A DNA stretch of 33,881 nucleotides from Chloroflexota bacterium (lineage in GTDB: Bacteria; Chloroflexota; Dormibacteria; CF-121). Where the stretch lies: NCBI GenBank assembly GCA_005881715.1, contig VBEE01000046.1, positions 501-34,381 of the forward strand, in the 5' to 3' direction. Each line of letters starts with the position of its first letter. The first letter of the stretch is position 1. Shown here piece after piece: positions 1 to 7,637 of this stretch. The translations under genes and the position numbers were made by a program. The notes under the pieces are model-generated. The model saw nothing but the letters and a program-made list of their open reading frames with translations. It was not told the DNA's origin and did not search any database.

Positions 1-1323
1 CAGTTTCGGCCCGCCATCCTTAGAGACCCGCGACAACTCGCCACCCTCGGAGGCCTGATGCTCGGGCTGTTGGTCGTCGCCAAGGTGTTCGTGCCGATCA
101 ATCCCAACGCGCAGTACCTGGTGCCGATGGCCGCAGTGCCGCTGCTTGTTGCCGCCCTGATGGACACCGGGCTGGGGATCATCGTGGCGCTGGCGGTCGG
201 ATTGCTGACCGGCATCATCGCCGACAACGTGCTCCCACTGACTCTGGTGGGATTCCTGGGCGGGGCGATCGGGTCAATCTACGTTCACCGCCTCGAGCGC
301 CTCGGCCAGTGGGTCACGGCCGGCATCCTGGTTGCGGGCGCGCAGTTCGTCACCCTGGTTTCGCTCTCGCTGATCGAGCGGCATCAATCGCTCGATGAGA
401 TCCTGGCCATCGGCTCACTCACCCTGATCAGCGGCCTCGTCTCGGCATTGATCGCGGCCGGCTCGCTCACCTTCCTCGGCGAGATCACCCGCGTCATCAC
501 GCCCATGAAGCTGTTGGAATTGATGACCCCCAACAACCCACTCCTGAAGCGATTGATGGTGAGTGCCCCCGGCACGTACAACCACTCGATCGTCGCCGCT
601 AACCTGGCCGAGGCTGCTGCCGAGGCGGTGGGCGCCAACCCCGTCCTGACGAGAGTGGGCTGCTACTTCCACGACATTGGAAAGATTCGCCGGCCGCACT
701 TCTTCGTCGAGAACCAGGCGGACATCGGCAATATCCACGAGAACCTCTCGCCGACGACCAGTTCCGACATCCTGAACGCACACGTGACAGAGGGCGTTGA
801 GCTCCTCAAGCAGTACCACTTCCCGACCACGATCCGGGAGATCGTCCAGCAGCACCAGGGGACGACGGTCAAGCGTTTCTTCTACCGGCAGGCCCTGGAA
901 CAGGGCCTCGAGGTCAGGGAGGAAGACTTCCGTTACCCCGGGCCGCGGCCTCGGACGAAGGAAGCGGCGATCGTGATGATCGCCGACACCGTCGAGGCGT
1001 CGGCTCGGACCCTAAAGGATCGCAGTACGGAAGGTATCAGGGACCACGTCCACCGCATGGTCCAGGGGTTTACTCGGGACGGCCAGCTCGACGAATGCGA
1101 CCTCTCGTTCCGCGACCTCCGTCTGGTGGAAGAGGCCATGGCCAATATGGTGGTCAGCATCTATCACGCGCGGATCGAGTACCCGGCGGCCATCGCCGAA
1201 ACCTCGAAGGCCGGGGCCGGGGTCGACACGACCGGCGGCGGCCATGACGGAACCCTCGACGCGGACGATAAGACCATTCCCCTGCCGCGACCGTCCGCCC
1301 AGGCACGACCCAGTACGTCGTAG
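1..1323 (+). CDS. pgpH: HD-domain 7TM c-di-AMP phosphodiesterase, C-terminal part
   Basis: The 5' end lies outside the window; the frame is open from base 1. The visible 440 residues hold the last transmembrane helices of a 7TM module (roughly residues 15-165) followed by a cytosolic HD domain. The metal site is visible as H (in NHSIVAANLAEAA) and the diagnostic HDIG (FHDIGKIRRPHFF), with a downstream QQHQG element. This matches the PgpH/YqfF family (7TMR-HDED type), which hydrolyses cyclic di-AMP at the membrane. A disordered Gly/Pro-rich tail of about 40 residues ends the protein. It precedes ybeY and dgkA, the same neighbours as in Firmicutes, which supports the assignment. The family is clear from the sequence; the c-di-AMP substrate is inferred from family knowledge. 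Confidence 0.9.
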   Translation, partial: QFRPAILRDPRQLATLGGLMLGLLVVAKVFVPINPNAQYLVPMAAVPLLVAALMDTGLGIIVALAVGLLTGIIADNVLPLTLVGFLGGAIGSIYVHRLERLGQWVTAGILVAGAQFVTLVSLSLIERHQSLDEILAIGSLTLISGLVSALIAAGSLTFLGEITRVITPMKLLELMTPNNPLLKRLMVSAPGTYNHSIVAANLAEAAAEAVGANPVLTRVGCYFHDIGKIRRPHFFVENQADIGNIHENLSPTTSSDILNAHVTEGVELLKQYHFPTTIREIVQQHQGTTVKRFFYRQALEQGLEVREEDFRYPGPRPRTKEAAIVMIADTVEASARTLKDRSTEGIRDHVHRMVQGFTRDGQLDECDLSFRDLRLVEEAMANMVVSIYHARIEYPAAIAETSKAGAGVDTTGGGHDGTLDADDKTIPLPRPSAQARPSTS

Positions 1324-1391
1324 ACGTATTCAAATCAGGGTCGCCACGGCTGGGGTGCAATGTTGAACCCCGGATTTTCGATATGTAGCTA

Positions 1392-1724
1392 GTGCCACTT
1401 TCGGGCTCGGTCATCGTGCTTGCCTACGTAGCGGCGGCCGCCGTGATCATCCCTGCCATCTCGATGATCGGTTTTGGTAAGGTTCCGCGCTTCCTCCGCC
1501 GGGGCATGGCGGCGACCAAGGCGCGGACGCGAATGGAAGGAACCGGCCTGCTCCTCATCGGAGCCTTCATCCTGGCCGACGCGCTGGCCGCCGATCTGGG
1601 CCGGCGCTCCACAGTCCCGCAGGATTGGATCCTGTTGGTCTGGGTCGTGCTGGCGGCGGGCCTGATCGGGATCCGTTACCTGGGTGGTCGCGTCGACCGC
1701 ACGTCCGGCAAGCCCTCCGCCTGA
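1392..1724 (+). CDS. small three-helix membrane protein, function unknown
   Basis: A 110-residue hydrophobic protein that I do not recognise. Three likely membrane segments are visible (about residues 5-28, 49-67 and 79-98), separated by a basic loop with the run KVPRFLRRGMAATKARTR. The C-terminus is short and polar. GTG is the start; no Shine-Dalgarno sequence is seen. It lies 68 bp after pgpH and 24 bp before ybeY on the same strand, so it may share the pgpH transcript. Codon third positions are GC-rich like its neighbours, which supports coding. No function can be assigned. Confidence 0.6.
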   Translation: MPLSGSVIVLAYVAAAAVIIPAISMIGFGKVPRFLRRGMAATKARTRMEGTGLLLIGAFILADALAADLGRRSTVPQDWILLVWVVLAAGLIGIRYLGGRVDRTSGKPSA

Positions 1725-1736
1725 CGCCAGCCCGGT

Positions 1737-1748
1737 TAGGATAACCCC
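1737..1748 (+). promoter_or_regulatory. candidate leaderless -10 element for ybeY
   Basis: The hexamer TAGGAT (1737-1742) is followed by six bases and then the GTG start of ybeY. Transcription about 7 nt after the -10 would begin at the start codon itself. No SD sequence is present. The same spacing recurs before pth, the methyltransferase and the peptide-binding lipoprotein in this window. No clear -35 is seen. Confidence 0.4.
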
Positions 1749-2210
1749 GTGCTCATCCAGATGAGCCGTTGGGGTCCCGCGTCACTGGCCTCGGGCGTGG
1801 ATCTGGACGGGCTCAAGACCCTGCTGCAGGCTGGCGCACGGATGGTTCAGCTACCCGACGAGACCGTGACGGTCGTGACCCTGACCGGGGATGAGCACCT
1901 GCGCGAGTACAACCGACGCTACCGGGGACTCGACGAGCCCACCGACGTGCTCGCCTTCGCGGCCCGGGAGAAGCCGTCGGACCAGCGATTCCAGGCACCG
2001 CCCGGGACGGAGGACTGGTTAGGCGACATCGTGATTTCGCTGCCGCGGGCCAGGCGGCAGGCACGCGAGGCGGGTCATCCGGTGAACGACGAGGTGCGCC
2101 TGCTCGCCGTGCACGGCTTCCTCCATCTGCTTGGCTACGACCACGCCGAACCGGCCGAGGAGCTCGCCATGACGGCGCTCACCACCCGTATCCTCGGATC
2201 CTCGCCATGA
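1749..2210 (+). CDS. ybeY: endoribonuclease YbeY
   Basis: A 153-residue single-domain metalloprotein of the UPF0054 family. The zinc-binding signature HGFLHLLGYDH is complete (about residues 122-132), and the family motif around TDVLAF is present. YbeY is a single-strand-specific endoribonuclease needed for 16S rRNA 3' maturation and 70S ribosome quality control. The start is GTG, directly behind a -10-like TAGGAT. The stop overlaps the dgkA start by 4 bp (ATGA), which indicates translational coupling. The pgpH-ybeY-dgkA order matches Firmicutes. Length is normal for the family. Confidence 0.93.
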   Translation: MLIQMSRWGPASLASGVDLDGLKTLLQAGARMVQLPDETVTVVTLTGDEHLREYNRRYRGLDEPTDVLAFAAREKPSDQRFQAPPGTEDWLGDIVISLPRARRQAREAGHPVNDEVRLLAVHGFLHLLGYDHAEPAEELAMTALTTRILGSSP

Positions 2211-2638
2211 CGCCTCGTTCCGACGCAGAGTTCGAAGCCGAGCGGATCGGCAGCCCCAGCCGCGCCCACCGCGTCGACCTGCGCCGAACGCTCTACAGTT
2301 TCCGCCACGCCGGTCGGGGATTTCGGTGGGCGCTCTCGTCGCAAGCGAATCTGCGTGTTCACTTCGTGGCCGCCGCGGTCGTCCTGATCGCGGCGCTGGT
2401 GCTGCGATTTTCCGTCATCGAGTTCGTCGGCCTTGTCATCTGTTTCACGGTGGTGGTCGCGGCCGAGCTCTTTAACACCACGCTGGAAGTGCTGATCGAT
2501 TACGCCTGGCCCGAGCACCACCCGATGATCGGGCGGGCCAAGGATGTCGCGGCTGCCGCTGTGCTGGTGGCGGCGGCCGGTGCGGCGATCGTCGGCATTC
2601 TGCTCTTCGCCCGGCACATCCTCCTCCACCTGTCGTGA
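2207..2638 (+). CDS. dgkA: diacylglycerol/undecaprenol kinase (DgkA family)
   Basis: A 143-residue membrane kinase. An amphipathic N-terminal region (FRHAGRGFRWALSSQANLRVH) leads into three membrane helices. The family's catalytic signature AELFNTTLEVLID is present, followed by AKDVAAAAVL. Gram-positive members phosphorylate undecaprenol, recycling the lipid carrier for peptidoglycan; proteobacterial members act on diacylglycerol. Undecaprenol is the likelier substrate here, by gene context only. It overlaps ybeY by 4 bp (ATGA) and the next gene by 4 bp (GTGA). The N-terminal extension of about 20 residues is polar and not part of the usual domain. Confidence 0.88.
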   Translation: MTPRSDAEFEAERIGSPSRAHRVDLRRTLYSFRHAGRGFRWALSSQANLRVHFVAAAVVLIAALVLRFSVIEFVGLVICFTVVVAAELFNTTLEVLIDYAWPEHHPMIGRAKDVAAAAVLVAAAGAAIVGILLFARHILLHLS

Positions 2639-2985
2639 GCGCGGCGGACGTCGTGACGAGCGCGCTCGACGCGCTCAGGGCGCGCGATTGGGCAGCGTTC
2701 GCTCGGCGCTTGCACCCCGACGTGGTCCATCGAACCCCGGGGGTCCCGGAACCGATCCTGGGTCGCGACGCGTTCCTCCTCCTGAGCCAGCAGGCCGTGG
2801 CACGGACGCCCGACGTCACGTTCGAGGTGGAACGCCTGGTGAGCCAGGGCGAAACGGTGGTCGTGATCGGAGAGTGGACCTATACCGGTCCCCAGGGGAG
2901 AGTGCGCCAGCCGTCGGTCAGTGTGGTCGACCTGAAGGACGGAATGATCTGGCGAGACCTGGAGTACGTGGGCCTTCAGATCTGA
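2635..2985 (+). CDS. SnoaL/NTF2-like protein
   Basis: A 116-residue protein with the NTF2/SnoaL cone fold pattern: an N-terminal helix pair (ALDALRARDWAAFARRLHPDVV), a middle LGRDAF segment, then alternating strands ending WRDLEYVGL. These proteins bind or convert small hydrophobic molecules; no substrate can be predicted. GTG start overlapping dgkA stop by 4 bp, so it is translated from the same transcript. Three other SnoaL-like proteins occur in the window (22657, 28212 and 28640). Confidence 0.75.
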   Translation: MSAADVVTSALDALRARDWAAFARRLHPDVVHRTPGVPEPILGRDAFLLLSQQAVARTPDVTFEVERLVSQGETVVVIGEWTYTGPQGRVRQPSVSVVDLKDGMIWRDLEYVGLQI

Positions 2986-3154
2986 ACGAAAGACCAGGGC
3001 GATCGTCATCCAGCAACCGCAGGCGCCCGCAGCGGCGCAGTTCAAAGACCTCGTGCAGGCCGTTGCCACCATCTGAGCGGTTCGCCGGCGTAACCCCGGT
3101 AAACTGAACGCTATCCGCGCCACTCCGTCTACCGTCGAACCACGCCGTCGCGCC

Positions 3155-4363
3155 GTGGTGCAGGTTTCCGCCCTCCAATACCCAGAATTCCGCCGCTATT
3201 TCGTTGGCCAGGCGGTATCCGTGGTCGGGACCTGGATGCAATCGGTGGCCGCCGCCTGGCTCGTGCTTCAGCTTTCCCACGACTCGGCGTTCGCGTTGGC
3301 AGTTTTCGGCGCCTTCAGCTACGGCCCGGTGCTGATCTTCGGGCTGTATGCGGGGACCGTTGTGGACCGTTTCTCGCATCGCGACGTTCTGCTCGTCACC
3401 CAGGCCGTGTCGCTGGCGGGCGCAGCGCTGTATGCCGTCCTCACCAGCACGCATGCCATCACGCTCCCCCTCGTCATGCTGCTCGCGGCCGCCCTCGGCG
3501 TGAACCAGGCCCTGTACTTTCCGGCCCGGCAGGCCACCGTTCTCGAGATGGTCGGTCGCGGTGAGCTGGCCAGTGCCGTCGCGCTCAACTCCACCGCCTT
3601 CAACCTGGCCCGCATTCTCGGTCCGGCCGTCGGCGGTCTCATCATCGCCACCTTCGGTGTGGCGGCCTGCTTCTGGCTGAACGCGGTGAGCTACCTCGGG
3701 GTGATCGTCGCATTGTTGACGGTGCGGCGCCGTCCGCGGACGGAGGGCCCGCCGCAAACCGCAGTGCAACTGATCGGCGAGGCGTTGCGGTACGTGGCGC
3801 GAACGCCATCCCTCGCCGGCCTCTTCTTGTTGCTGTTTGTCGCCGGAACATTTGGTGCCAACTTCAACCTGGTGTTGCCGCTGTTCACGCGGGTGGTGCT
3901 GCACGCCAACGCCGACACGCTCGGCTATCTCTTCGCGGCGCAAGGACTGGGGTCGCTGGTCGGCGCCCTGACCATGACCATCGCCGGCGGGTTTCTGCTC
4001 GAGCCCCGCCGGATCGTGATGGGCAGCCTGCTCTTCGCCGGCATGGAGCTGGTGTTCCTGGTGATGCCAGGCTTCGGCCAGGCGATTGTGCTCCTGCTCG
4101 TTATCGGATGGTCGTTTGCCGTCTATTCGATCAGCACGAACACCTTCGTGCAGGTCCGCTCGCCCGACCGGATGCAGGGCCGCATGGTCAGCCTGTACTC
4201 CATGCTGTTCATCGGCGTGACGCCGATCGGCAATATCTGGGCCGGTCTCGTCGCGCATCTGTTCGGGCCCTCGGCGGCGGTATGGATGGGTGGAGCGCTG
4301 ACGGGCGTCGCCGGCCTGACCGTCCTGGGCTATTTCCTGAGCCGCCGGCCTAGCCGCGGTTGA
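3155..4363 (+). CDS. MFS exporter (MFS_3/EntS-like)
   Basis: A 402-residue polytopic protein with about 12 helices. The N-terminus (YPEFRRYFVGQAVSVVGTWM) is typical of the MFS_3 group related to enterobactin exporter EntS and macrolide efflux proteins. The loop 2-3 motif appears as GTVVDRFSHRDVLL. The substrate is unknown. The start is uncertain: GTG at 3155 is the first plausible one, and the frame stays open upstream. The 3' end overlaps pth on the opposite strand by 14 bp, so the two genes converge. The 169 bp before it contain no other gene I can see. Confidence 0.85.
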   Translation: MVQVSALQYPEFRRYFVGQAVSVVGTWMQSVAAAWLVLQLSHDSAFALAVFGAFSYGPVLIFGLYAGTVVDRFSHRDVLLVTQAVSLAGAALYAVLTSTHAITLPLVMLLAAALGVNQALYFPARQATVLEMVGRGELASAVALNSTAFNLARILGPAVGGLIIATFGVAACFWLNAVSYLGVIVALLTVRRRPRTEGPPQTAVQLIGEALRYVARTPSLAGLFLLLFVAGTFGANFNLVLPLFTRVVLHANADTLGYLFAAQGLGSLVGALTMTIAGGFLLEPRRIVMGSLLFAGMELVFLVMPGFGQAIVLLLVIGWSFAVYSISTNTFVQVRSPDRMQGRMVSLYSMLFIGVTPIGNIWAGLVAHLFGPSAAVWMGGALTGVAGLTVLGYFLSRRPSRG

Positions 4364-4946
4364 ATTCGGTCATCGCGCGCTCGAGGCCATGCTCCACGGT
4401 GTATTCGACCGCGTCCGCGACCCGCCCCACCAGCTCGGGCAGCCGAGCCCGCTCGTCGTTGGTGAACGGGCTCAGCACGTAATCGACCGCGTCCCCGACC
4501 GGCCGGCCGACACCCACCCGGATCCGGGGGAATGTCTTGGTTCCGAACGACGTAATCACCGAGTCCAACCCGTGGTTGCCCGCGGAGCTGCCGCCGGTGC
4601 GAATCCGCAGCCGGCCAAAGGGAAGGTCGAGCTCATCATGGACAACAAGGACGCGCTCCAGTGGCACGTCATATTTGGTGCGGAGGGCCTTCGCCGCCTG
4701 GCCCGAGAGGTTCATCCAGGTCTGCGGCTTGGCGACCACGAGTTCGTGCGCACCGCTCCGGACGCGGCCGGTCAGCGATTTCGCGGCGCGGTCCGTCACC
4801 CGGCCGCCGTGCCGGCGGGCGAGTTCGTCGACCACCAGAAAGCCCACGTTGTGGCGGGACCGCTCGTATTCACCGCCCGGGTTGCCCAGGCCGATCACCA
4901 GCCAGCGGTCGACTGGCGCCGGCTGAGCCGGTTTTCGCCGAAACAT
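4350..4946 (-). CDS. pth: peptidyl-tRNA hydrolase
   Basis: A 198-residue enzyme that releases peptides from prematurely dissociated peptidyl-tRNA. All family motifs are visible: the N-terminal GLGNPGGEYERSRHNVGF (catalytic His in RHNVGF), KPQTWMNLSG, the HDELDLPFG motif with the catalytic Asp, and GNHGLDSV. An extra 13 residues at the N-terminus, rich in Pro and basic residues, precede the core. The ATG lies 7 nt after a -10-like TACGCT on the minus strand. In Firmicutes pth is followed by mfd; here two envelope genes and an FtsH-like gene sit between. Confidence 0.95.
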   Translation of the reverse strand: MFRRKPAQPAPVDRWLVIGLGNPGGEYERSRHNVGFLVVDELARRHGGRVTDRAAKSLTGRVRSGAHELVVAKPQTWMNLSGQAAKALRTKYDVPLERVLVVHDELDLPFGRLRIRTGGSSAGNHGLDSVITSFGTKTFPRIRVGVGRPVGDAVDYVLSPFTNDERARLPELVGRVADAVEYTVEHGLERAMTEFNRG

Positions 4947-4959
4947 CGCCCGTAGCGTA
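4947..4959 (-). promoter_or_regulatory. candidate leaderless -10 element for pth
   Basis: On the minus strand TACGCT (4959 to 4954) is followed by seven bases and then the ATG of pth. There is no SD sequence. The predicted transcription start coincides with the start codon. Confidence 0.35.
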
Positions 4960-5007
4960 AATCACCAAAAGGCGGACTCCCTCTATTCCGTTGCACTTTC
5001 GCCAGCC

Positions 5008-6204
5008 GTGGGCTTCCTGCATCGGCCGTTGAGCCCTCGATCGATGCGCGCCATCCTCTGGGTGGCGGGCCTTATCGCGTTGCTCGTGGCCATCGTCGGC
5101 TGGGTCGGGCCGGCCGAGCCGTACCAGGCGCCCTGGGCCTGGATCAGCTTCATCGGCATGTGCATCGTCGACGACTTCCTGCTGGGCTCCAAGGACGATG
5201 CGCGCTGGGGCGAGCTCCCGAAAGTCGCGCTCCTGGCCGCGGTCATCGTATTCCGGCGTCACCCCGAAATTACCGTGCTGGTGGCGGTCACCGCTGCGCC
5301 GCTGGCGAGCCTGCTGAAGGGCCAGACTTGGCCCACCCAGGTGACGACCACCAGCCAATGGGTGCTCGCCGCGGTCTTCGGTGCGGGGACCTTCCGGCTC
5401 GTCGGCTTCGGCGACACCGCCCACTTTGTTGCCGCGACGGCGGCCGTCATGGTGGTCTATTACGCCCTGGGCCCGGTCCTCAGCGCGACGCTGGAAGCCG
5501 GCCTTGGCGGAACCCCGCTTCGCCGCGCGTTCGCCCGTCATCGCCGGCTGGCCATCTCGCTGGAATTTGCCGGCGTGCTGCTCGCGCTGGCGTGGCGCAC
5601 CCCGTTCATGGAGCCGGCCGCCTTGAAGGTTGCCGACGGCGCGCTCGTGACGGTCGCCGGAATCGTTCTCGGCTTTGTGCTGGGCGGACGATCCAGCCGC
5701 GTTTTCAAGGCCAGCCCTTCCCTGCCGGTGCGCCCGCTGTTGGGCGCGGGCGCCGTTCTGCTCCTGAGTCAACTGACGCCGTCTCCGCTTTCGTGGTTGC
5801 TGCCGCTCGCCCTGGCGATCGCGGCCGGGATCTGGGCGGCCTGGCGGCACGTCTACCCGGTCGTCTGTGGCGCCCTGGGCGCCTACTGCAACGAGCTGGT
5901 GCGGGCGGCGAATGGTGGGCGGATGCCGGTTGAAGGCCATGGCATGCTGTCGACCCTCGGGAACCGGACTGACACCTATGTCCTCAGCGGGCCGCACACA
6001 AACTTCGCCTGGCTGGACGACCGGTTCCAACTGCCTGCCCCGTTTCCCGGCATCGCCAGCGCCGGCGACATCCTGATCGCCGTCGGCATGGCGTGGTTCG
6101 TCGCGACCTTGATGTTGCGCCCCGTTCACCAGGCCGCGGCCGGTGATGCGGCGGCGGACGAGGACCTGGACGGCGCTTCCTCGGTGGACATCGCGGCCGC
6201 CTAA
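5008..6204 (+). CDS. polytopic membrane protein with DUF5317-like C-terminus
   Basis: A 398-residue membrane protein with roughly 10 hydrophobic segments. The C-terminal third looks like DUF5317: ELVRAANGGRMPVEGHGML, then WLDDRFQLPAPFPGIASAGD followed by a final helix. The N-terminal part (helices around residues 17-35, 45-60, 75-105, 115-160) resembles membrane sensor modules such as those on HD phosphohydrolases, but no cytosolic output domain follows. GTG 5008 is used as start; ATG 5044 is an equally good alternative placing the start just before the first helix. It is divergent from pth. The tail (last 25 residues) is acidic and Ala-rich. Function unknown. Confidence 0.7.
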   Translation: MGFLHRPLSPRSMRAILWVAGLIALLVAIVGWVGPAEPYQAPWAWISFIGMCIVDDFLLGSKDDARWGELPKVALLAAVIVFRRHPEITVLVAVTAAPLASLLKGQTWPTQVTTTSQWVLAAVFGAGTFRLVGFGDTAHFVAATAAVMVVYYALGPVLSATLEAGLGGTPLRRAFARHRRLAISLEFAGVLLALAWRTPFMEPAALKVADGALVTVAGIVLGFVLGGRSSRVFKASPSLPVRPLLGAGAVLLLSQLTPSPLSWLLPLALAIAAGIWAAWRHVYPVVCGALGAYCNELVRAANGGRMPVEGHGMLSTLGNRTDTYVLSGPHTNFAWLDDRFQLPAPFPGIASAGDILIAVGMAWFVATLMLRPVHQAAAGDAAADEDLDGASSVDIAAA

Positions 6205-6213
6205 CGCCGAGGC

Positions 6214-6251
6214 GAGACCCGCGCTGGGTCGAGGCGGTGGCGTTGGGTCTC
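6214..6251 (+). promoter_or_regulatory. alternative hairpins in the dacA leader
   Basis: GAGACCC (6214-6220) can pair with GGGTCTC (6245-6251) in a 7-bp stem, or its GACCC part can pair with GGGTC (6226-6230). The two structures exclude each other. No U-run follows. The location, between the DUF5317-like gene and dacA, suggests a leader or a weak factor-dependent end, but nothing more can be said. Confidence 0.25.
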
Positions 6252-6296
6252 AAGGCCCTTGTGTGAAGCCGGCCCGCATGGTTCTTTGGTCCGGAC

Positions 6297-7157
6297 ATGC
6301 GGATCTGGCTGCTGCTCCTCGCCCTGCTCGCGCCGGCCGGCACCGCGGCGCACCTGCCGCTGACCGGAACCCCGCCCGGTCAGGTCGAGCTGTATGAGCT
6401 CACCCCGGCGCCGGCGGTGCCCGCCATCAGGGCCCGGGCGGCGATCCTGCTCGACCTCGACAGCGGGACCACCCTTTATGCGCGCGACGCGCAGGGGCGG
6501 TTCCCGCCGGCGAGTTTGACGAAGGTGGTGACGGTGCTCACCGCTCTCGACGTGCTCGGGCTGGACCAGGTCGTCACGGTCCCCGCCTCCATCAATCAGT
6601 TGCCCTGGGATTCGACCCGCATGGGACTGCGGGCCGGCGAGCGGCTGACGGTGCGCGAGCTGATGTACGGGGTTTTCCTCAACTCCGGGAACGACGCCGC
6701 CATCACGCTGTCAGAGGCGGCCATGCCGCGGACGGCCTTTATCGCCCGGATGAACGCCAAGGCTGCGGCGCTCGGGATGACTGACTCGCACTTCGTGAAC
6801 CCCATCGGCCTCGATGACGCCGGCCTGTACACGTCCGCCGCCGACCTGGCGAAAGCGGCCATCGCGCTGCGTTCCCGCTTCCCCGAGGTTGCGGCGATGG
6901 CCGCCGTGCCCGCGATCACGCTGCCGGCCAGCGCCATGCACCACGCGCTCAAGCTCTACAACCTCAACGAGCTGATCCGAACGTATCGGGGCGCGACCGG
7001 GCTCAAGACGGGCTGGACCGGACGAGCCGGCGGCTGCCTGATCGCCACCGCCACCCGCGACGGCCGGCATCTCTTGGCAGTCGTGATGGGCTCTCCGCGG
7101 GTCTTTGATGAGGTTGGTACGTTACTCGACTATGGCTTTGCGTCTCCGCCGGCGTAG
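6297..7157 (+). CDS. dacA: D-alanyl-D-alanine carboxypeptidase (S11 family)
   Basis: A 286-residue secreted penicillin-binding protein that trims the terminal D-Ala of peptidoglycan stem peptides. A signal peptide covers about residues 1-18 (MRIWLLLLALLAPAGTAA). The three active-site motifs are in place: SLTK (Ser73-Lys76), SGN (130-132) and KTG (237-239). The usual C-terminal PBP5 domain and membrane-anchoring helix are missing, so the enzyme is probably released or retained through its N-terminus. ATG 6297 gives an ideal signal peptide. Its last 26 bp overlap the next gene in another frame. Confidence 0.92.
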   Translation: MRIWLLLLALLAPAGTAAHLPLTGTPPGQVELYELTPAPAVPAIRARAAILLDLDSGTTLYARDAQGRFPPASLTKVVTVLTALDVLGLDQVVTVPASINQLPWDSTRMGLRAGERLTVRELMYGVFLNSGNDAAITLSEAAMPRTAFIARMNAKAAALGMTDSHFVNPIGLDDAGLYTSAADLAKAAIALRSRFPEVAAMAAVPAITLPASAMHHALKLYNLNELIRTYRGATGLKTGWTGRAGGCLIATATRDGRHLLAVVMGSPRVFDEVGTLLDYGFASPPA

Positions 7158-7557
7158 CACGATCTATTTCATCTTGCTGGCCGGGTTGCTGGCGATCATC
7201 TGGGCCAGCTATCAGAGCGTCAACCAGGCAACAGCGCCGGCCGGGAAACCGTTGGGCGACTTGCTGACCGCGCTGGACGCCGGACAGGTGGCGAGTGGCG
7301 TGTTCACGACCGATGGCGAACGCGTCGACTGGGTCGACAACCACGGGGGACGGTACCGGACCCTTCTTCCCGCCGGATATTCGACAACCCTGGTCGACAA
7401 GTTTCACGAAAGCCAGGTCGCGATCGACGTGACGCAATCACCCGCGTCGAGTGTGTGGCTGGCCGTGGTGCTGCCAAATGTCATTCTGTTTCTCGTCATC
7501 GGGGGGTTCCTCCTGTACGTGGTTCGACGGATGGGCGGACGAGCTCCTCGCGTTTGA
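7132..7557 (+). CDS. stand-alone FtsH N-terminal membrane/extracytoplasmic domain
   Basis: A 141-residue protein matching only the N-terminal module of FtsH: a first membrane helix, an extracytoplasmic FtsH_ext-type domain, a second membrane helix, then a short basic tail. AAA and protease domains are absent. It is a close paralog of the FtsH encoded at 16792: the first helix shares [16 protein letters not shown] and the second [15 protein letters not shown] exactly, while the extracytoplasmic part has diverged. The ATG at 7132 lies inside the end of dacA, so the two are probably translationally coupled. It could be a decoy or regulatory subunit joining FtsH hexamers (inference). It is not simply a 3'-truncated gene, because a clean stop and a terminator follow. 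Confidence 0.85.
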   Translation: MALRLRRRSTIYFILLAGLLAIIWASYQSVNQATAPAGKPLGDLLTALDAGQVASGVFTTDGERVDWVDNHGGRYRTLLPAGYSTTLVDKFHESQVAIDVTQSPASSVWLAVVLPNVILFLVIGGFLLYVVRRMGGRAPRV

Positions 7558-7601
7558 TCACGGGCGCGCGATGGTAACCTAGCTCAGGCACGCCCCGGTT
7601 T

Positions 7602-7621
7602 TGCGCCGCGGGCGCATTTTT
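7602..7621 (+). terminator. intrinsic terminator after the dacA/FtsH-domain operon
   Basis: The stem TGCGCC (7602-7607) and GGCGCA (7611-7616) with a GCG loop is followed by five T. It ends 16 bp before the preferred mfd start. A -10-like TAACCT lies upstream at 7574-7579, so it could also act as an attenuator in the mfd leader. Confidence 0.55.
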
Positions 7622-7637
7622 GCATGGCCGCCGTCTC

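Noticed and set aside
1351-1378. Possible terminator between pgpH and the small membrane protein gene (GGGGT/ACCCC stem, then ATTTT)
   Set aside because: The stem has only five or six pairs with a 10-nt loop and a short broken T-run; too weak to annotate.
2918-4258. A 446-codon open frame antisense to the MFS gene
   Set aside because: Composition is His/Arg/Gln/Glu-rich with no recognisable domain; the plus-strand MFS protein is clearly the real gene.
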